From: Globisporangium splendens
Taxonomy: Eukaryota > Oomycota > Peronosporomycetes > Pythiales > Pythiaceae
Reading direction: 5' to 3'
Assembly: GCA_006386115.1 (NCBI GenBank)
Contig: VFIW01000102.1
Location: 86,785 to 150,784, forward strand
Length of the DNA: 64,000 nt
In this document: piece by piece, positions 59,704 through 64,000 of the stretch
Layout of the letters: every line of letters starts with the position of its first letter
Position numbering within the stretch: position 1 is the stretch's first letter
Program-made: the position numbers and the translations under genes
The notes under the pieces: model-generated
What the model saw: the letters and a program-made list of their open reading frames with translations, nothing else
Databases searched by the model: none
What the model was told of the DNA's origin: nothing

Positions 59704-62700
59704 CTACACGCTCTGGTTGGTGCCGGTGGGTCCCCCCGGACCACGTGTCGGCGCCTCTGGTGTCCCGGCTGTCGCACTGAATGTGCGTCGGGCCGGTCGT
59801 GTCGCTGGTGTCCCGGCTGTCGCACTGTATGCGCGTCGGGGTTGTCGTGTCGCTGGTGCCCCGGCTGTCGCACTGAATGCGCTTCGGGGTCGTCGGGTGG
59901 CTGTGGGGTCGCTTGTCGATCTGCCTGCGCGCGCCGGAGGCGTGGGCCTCCGTGCTTCTCCGTCTGTCCCCCCTCTGGTCGGAGCTGGTGCTGATCTTGG
60001 TCCTGCTGCTGTCCCGGCTATGCTCGTGGACAGTGTGGACCGTCTCACTTGCGTTCCGGTGCCGCTTGGTTGCCCGCGTTGAAGTTCCGGTGTCGGTCGC
60101 GTCGTTTCGGTCGCTGGAGCTCGGTGCACCGGAGCTCCACCTCGGAGCGTCGGGCGCCGGTGCCGGGGCTGGTTGGGCTGGTTCCGCACGGGCGGGAGTC
60201 GGTGTTGGAGCTCGGGTTGTCGTCCTGGAGGTGCTGGATGCCGGTGCTGGAGCGTCTGGTGTCGCTGCCGTTCGTCTGGTGCCGAGTTCGTGGCTGGCCG
60301 ATCTCCCTGTTGCTGCTCCGGTGCCGGTGCCGTGATTCGCACGCGTCGTTTTCGCTGCTCCGGGGCTGGTGCCCGGGTGTCCGTGGGTTGGGGCCGGCGT
60401 TCTGGTGCTGGATCATGTTGGAGTTGAGCAGGACTGGCCTGGAGTCGTCGGTCTGGAGTCTGGATCTGGACTGGATCTGGATGCGTCGTCGCTTGCGTCT
60501 CCACACGTCGGGTTGGCCCTCGGTGTAGGGCGCAGTGGAGGTTCCAGATGCGGCGGCTCGCCTTGATCGCTTCGGTCGAGATGGTGGTGTCGAGCCGCCT
60601 GGCATCCTTCTTCAGGAGCCCGAGCTCCTCGGTGTATACCTTGAAGTTCCCAGGTAGCACCGAGCCGAGCGAGCCGTACACCAGTGCAAATAGGTGTACC
60701 GTCCATCCTTGCTGCATCAAATGCACCTTGATGGGTTGGTACTTCTCAATCTTGCGCTGGGCTGAGGCCGCTAGGCTGGAGAACTCGGGTCCGTCCTGCT
60801 GGTGGTCTTCGTAGGTGATCGCCAGGTCGGCGACCACCACCGTCTTGCTCCTGGTGTCGAAGAGCTGGAGGTCTGGCCGGAGCTGACCTGCCATACCTTC
60901 GACCGTCTCGTTGACTCGGAGTTGGAGTCGCTCCTGCGATCGGAGCACTCGGGGCTGGAGTGTGTCGGTAATCAGCTTCAACGCGGAGTCGTGGCGCTTG
61001 GTCACCGCGTCGCTGGTGCCGGGGCAGTGGTTCAGCACGTGGGCTAGTGTCTCCGTGCTCCGGCACTCAGCGTACCGGCATGTGGCGTTCGTACGCACCC
61101 TTTTCCGCTTGAGCACCGACCTGGTGTCCAGCTGATTGAGGCGCGCTTGGACTGCAAAGACATAGTCATTGTCCCACATGCCGGTGCCACGCGTGAGGAA
61201 TGAGCTCCCGGGACCGCCCTGAGCTCGCACCGTGCGTCCTTGGTCCGACATCTCCTTCCACCTGTTTAGGTGTGCATTCTTCATGTGGAGCTTGACCTGT
61301 CGGAGCACGGTGGTGTGCTCGAGCCAGTCCCTGGAGCTCGGGGTCTTCAATTGGAGCCACTGTCGCTCGCCGGAGCTGGGGTCGACGACATCGGCTAGTC
61401 GGAGCTGGTGTGTGGCCAGGTGGCGCTGGATGTCTGTCCAGAGCGAGCCGATGTCGCCGTTCCTTCGCTTCCTGATGTTCGTGAGCGATGAGTCCAGGTC
61501 GGAGTTGAGGAAGCGTTGGATGGCTTCCTCGGTGCGCTCCTTCCAGTACTCTTCATCCAGCCGGTAGCGCTTTCGTATGATCTGCGTGATCTGCGTGCGC
61601 GCCACCGCCTGGATGGTGTGGTCTTTGGAGTGGAGCATCTGCCACCCATGAGCTATCTGCAGTGCTGCATGGAGCTCGGTGAGTGGCAGTAGCCCCAGGC
61701 CTCCATGGGATGTCGGTGCGTACATGAACGCTGTGGTGGCGGAGCTGGGTAGGCGGAGGAGGTGCCTCAGACCCTTGCTCAGTACGCGGTCGAAACCCTG
61801 GAGTTGGGAGTGCAGGGGCCTGAGATGGCGGAGCGCGTATTCTACCTGGGGGTAGATGTACGTCTTCACTGCCTTCAGGATCTGCCATGGTGCCAAAGGT
61901 GAGCGGAGGAGTGCCACCACGTTCTTTTTCAACTCCCCCAGCTTTGGCACCAAGGCAAACCTGCGCTGGATGTGGTCAAAGCCATCCCCGATACCTAGGT
62001 ATGCATAGCTGTCGCTGAGAGTGAGCCTGGGTATCGGGGTGCCGTCCAGATGCAGCTGGAGCTCGGTGTCGAGCTCAGGGTTCCCACGGGAGTTCGTGGT
62101 TACCGCCAGCAGAGCGCACTTGGACGGGTTGGCTCGCATCGTGGTCCATTTCAGGAAGCGTTCCACTAGTTGGTGCGCTGACCTGATGCCGCTCGCGGAG
62201 TCACTGAAGATCTTGATGTCGTCGGCGTACGCCGAGACACATGGTCTGAAGTTCTCCGCGAGCGGCACTCCCACGCCAGGTAGCTCCTGGAGCCCTCGGA
62301 GCAGCGGTATCAGGGCCGCAATGAAGAGGTACGGACTGAGCGGGCAACCCTGGTACACGCCGATCTCCTGGCGGATGGGGTCCGTGGGGCCATCGTGGGC
62401 GTTGTTCACGACAAAGTGGGAGTCCTCGTAGATGTTCTGAGCGCGCTCGATGAAAGCAGCATCGACTCGGAGCATCCCGAGGACTCGCCACATGAGCTCC
62501 TGTGGCAGGGACCCGAAGGCATTCTTCAGGTCATACCACACGTTGTACAACTTCCTGTGCATCCGTCTCGTTTGGTCGAGGAGCGAGGTGCTCAGGAAGT
62601 TGTGTTCGTGGCATCCATTGAATGCTCTGAATCCCTTCTGCGCTAGTGAGAATCGCTCGTTGGTGTCCATCCAACGAGTGAATCTCTTCGCAAGGATGCC

Positions 62701-64000
62701 TGAGTAGAGCTTGTAGATGCATTGTTGCAAGCATATCGGTCTCCAGTTGCTGGGTTGGTTCGGGTCTCCCTTTTTGTATAGGAGCCTGACCGTGCCCACT
62801 TTCCACGCAGTGGGGACCTTTTTGTGCTTCCAGCAGAAGCTGAAGGCTGCGTGGAGTGCGGGTAGCAACTGGAGCCGGAAGTGCTTATATACATCGTGGC
62901 CGATGCCATCCAGTCCGGGGCTGGAGGCACCGTTCACGATCTGGAGTTGGTCCTCGATCTCATCTATCGTGAGGTCATCGGTTAATGCCTCTCGGACCTG
63001 CTCCGGGGGTGGCAGCCGCTGGAGCACCGCTCGGAACGGTGCTCCTACATCGCTGTCAAAGTCAAACACCATGTTCGGTGTGTTGACGCCTTGGAAGAAT
63101 GCGTACAGGTCCTCCCTGCCGATGGGACAGGTGGTGTCTTCCATTGGACCCTCAGTGACGTCCTCGTTCACTCCTCGGAGGAGTTCCTGTACGCACTCTT
63201 TTTCTTTTTGCTCAAATTTGAGCCGGAGCTTTGATCTCAGGATTGCCGCTTTCACTCGGCCCACCCGCCGACGTGCTTTTTGGATGCGTCCTTGTTGGCT
63301 GGGTTCAGCCCGCTGTGCGATGATCAGGTCGTCGAGTGCTTCTTCAAGTCGCGCTTCACGGTGCTGTGTGCTTGGTCGTGGTGGTCGCATCATCGTCTTG
63401 GTCGCTGTGGTTTTCTTCTTGGTCTTCATCATTGATCGGGGTTTCTTCGTTGTGGAGTACTCCTGGAGTAGGTCATACATTTGCATAGTAAGTGCTGTAA
63501 TATATCCTTCTCCGGTTTCCCAATCCTCACAGTCGGTGATCTTGGTGGCCATCTTCTTGGCGAACCTCTCTATTATCGCTCGGCTCTTTTCATCCTCGTT
63601 CTCACTCAGCGCTCGTAGTTGCAGTCTTGGTCGTTTTGCCGGAATCGTGCCTGGTTCCAGTCGTACAGGTGCGTACACCTCTCCCTCATCACGGCGCACT
63701 ACTTCTTCTTCGTCATCGTCGCTGGTTTCCTTCATTTCCTCATCGATGGTGGCCTCTGGGTCTGGCCGCTGCGAGGTCGTCTTCCGTTGGATCGGGGTCC
63801 AGCATCGGTCATCGCCAGCACCGTGCACCGCGCACACCGATTTCGTTGCGGCGTGGTCGAGTGCACGGTTTGCGAGTGCGTCCGCTTGGGTGTTTGCCTT
63901 GCGGTCGATGTGGTGGAGCTCGAAGCTGTCGAGGCTCCGTAGGCATCCGAGGATGCGGTTTCTAAGTGCTCTCAGACGCTTATTGCCGCATGCATATATG
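59704..64000 (-). CDS. Ut-5 polyprotein, C-terminal part (partial)
   Basis: Open from the window edge to a TAG at 59704. It covers the end of RNase H, the acidic linker (DDDEEEVVRR, one Glu more than Ut-1, as in Ut-2), RT with YADD, the CCHC knuckle and the endonuclease, with an unshifted Pro/Arg tail ending TGTNQSV. Private changes include VHLFALVYG and RRLDTTIS. Its N-terminal half lies outside the window, so whether it is intact is unknown. Confidence 0.85.
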   Translation of the reverse strand, partial: IYACGNKRLRALRNRILGCLRSLDSFELHHIDRKANTQADALANRALDHAATKSVCAVHGAGDDRCWTPIQRKTTSQRPDPEATIDEEMKETSDDDEEEVVRRDEGEVYAPVRLEPGTIPAKRPRLQLRALSENEDEKSRAIIERFAKKMATKITDCEDWETGEGYITALTMQMYDLLQEYSTTKKPRSMMKTKKKTTATKTMMRPPRPSTQHREARLEEALDDLIIAQRAEPSQQGRIQKARRRVGRVKAAILRSKLRLKFEQKEKECVQELLRGVNEDVTEGPMEDTTCPIGREDLYAFFQGVNTPNMVFDFDSDVGAPFRAVLQRLPPPEQVREALTDDLTIDEIEDQLQIVNGASSPGLDGIGHDVYKHFRLQLLPALHAAFSFCWKHKKVPTAWKVGTVRLLYKKGDPNQPSNWRPICLQQCIYKLYSGILAKRFTRWMDTNERFSLAQKGFRAFNGCHEHNFLSTSLLDQTRRMHRKLYNVWYDLKNAFGSLPQELMWRVLGMLRVDAAFIERAQNIYEDSHFVVNNAHDGPTDPIRQEIGVYQGCPLSPYLFIAALIPLLRGLQELPGVGVPLAENFRPCVSAYADDIKIFSDSASGIRSAHQLVERFLKWTTMRANPSKCALLAVTTNSRGNPELDTELQLHLDGTPIPRLTLSDSYAYLGIGDGFDHIQRRFALVPKLGELKKNVVALLRSPLAPWQILKAVKTYIYPQVEYALRHLRPLHSQLQGFDRVLSKGLRHLLRLPSSATTAFMYAPTSHGGLGLLPLTELHAALQIAHGWQMLHSKDHTIQAVARTQITQIIRKRYRLDEEYWKERTEEAIQRFLNSDLDSSLTNIRKRRNGDIGSLWTDIQRHLATHQLRLADVVDPSSGERQWLQLKTPSSRDWLEHTTVLRQVKLHMKNAHLNRWKEMSDQGRTVRAQGGPGSSFLTRGTGMWDNDYVFAVQARLNQLDTRSVLKRKRVRTNATCRYAECRSTETLAHVLNHCPGTSDAVTKRHDSALKLITDTLQPRVLRSQERLQLRVNETVEGMAGQLRPDLQLFDTRSKTVVVADLAITYEDHQQDGPEFSSLAASAQRKIEKYQPIKVHLMQQGWTVHLFALVYGSLGSVLPGNFKVYTEELGLLKKDARRLDTTISTEAIKASRRIWNLHCALHRGPTRRVETQATTHPDPVQIQTPDRRLQASPAQLQHDPAPERRPQPTDTRAPAPEQRKRRVRITAPAPEQQQGDRPATNSAPDERQRHQTLQHRHPAPPGRQPELQHRLPPVRNQPNQPRHRRPTLRGGAPVHRAPATETTRPTPELQRGQPSGTGTQVRRSTLSTSIAGTAAGPRSAPAPTRGGTDGEARRPTPPARAGRSTSDPTATRRPRSAFSATAGAPATRQPRRAYSATAGTPATRPARRTFSATAGTPEAPTRGPGGPTGTNQSV
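59759..59880 (-). repeat. 48-bp coding repeat in the Ut-5 C-terminal tail
   Basis: One unit fewer (about two and a half) than Ut-2, frame kept. Confidence 0.7.

Larger units (their letters stand above)
59531..64000 (-). mobile_element. Ut-5: Utopia-type non-LTR retrotransposon, cut by the window end
   Basis: Fifth copy. Only the 3' UTR and the C-terminal two thirds of the frame are inside the window, so the array continues beyond 64000. The 3' UTR duplication is present. Confidence 0.85.

Overview
The window looks like nuclear DNA of an oomycete (Stramenopila). Genes are densely packed and carry short introns (about 55-95 bp) with GT..AG ends. Several starts have an oomycete-type initiator (YTCANTYY) next to a flanking CAWTTT-like element. 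The repeat half is made of U2-snRNA-associated non-LTR retrotransposons of the Utopia type, whose oomycete members are known for an RNase H upstream of the reverse transcriptase. I cannot name the species.

Left part (1-15.8 kb), ordinary genes: the 3' exon of an M14 zinc carboxypeptidase; a four-exon Cys-rich/coiled-coil protein I do not recognise; the urease accessory protein UreF (minus); a tRNA (guanine-N7) methyltransferase (minus); a five-exon cis-prenyltransferase (dehydrodolichyl diphosphate synthase); the ADA2 transcription adaptor; a fused indole-3-glycerol-phosphate synthase/phosphoribosylanthranilate isomerase of tryptophan synthesis; and a catalase-peroxidase with a signal peptide (minus). 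Two related degenerate fragments (704-976 and 4230-4500) lie among them. From 15.8 to 18.7 kb I see no gene.

Right part (18.7-64 kb), almost entirely mobile DNA on the minus strand. Ut-A (about 18.85-28.93 kb) is a GC-rich Utopia-like element without RNase H. It has an in-frame TGA and is split by a Ty1/copia element (21968-26759) with apparently identical 266-bp LTRs and a 5-bp target duplication (GGCGG). Then follow five head-to-tail Utopia copies, Ut-1 to Ut-5, the last cut by the window end. Their single long ORF encodes two N-terminal zinc fingers, an acidic/Pro-Thr-rich region with a 144-bp coding minisatellite, RNase H, reverse transcriptase (YADD), a CCHC knuckle, a restriction-like endonuclease and a Pro/Arg-rich tail with a 48-bp repeat. 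Ut-1 and Ut-4 are open through the enzymatic domains, and Ut-5 is open as far as it is visible. Ut-2 and Ut-3 carry frame breaks.

Every Utopia copy is followed on its own strand by about 155 bp that reads and folds like U2 snRNA from stem-loop IIa to the 3' end. I find no U2 5' part (branch-site recognition region) anywhere. The array is therefore a repeating unit of element plus U2 3' remnant. Variants are shared between copies in a mosaic pattern, which suggests unequal exchange or gene conversion. The most unusual features are this array, the palindrome-bearing 144-bp coding repeat, a 55/56-bp intron-like segment near the N-terminus whose removal would change the reading frame, and the RNase-H-less Ut-A lineage.
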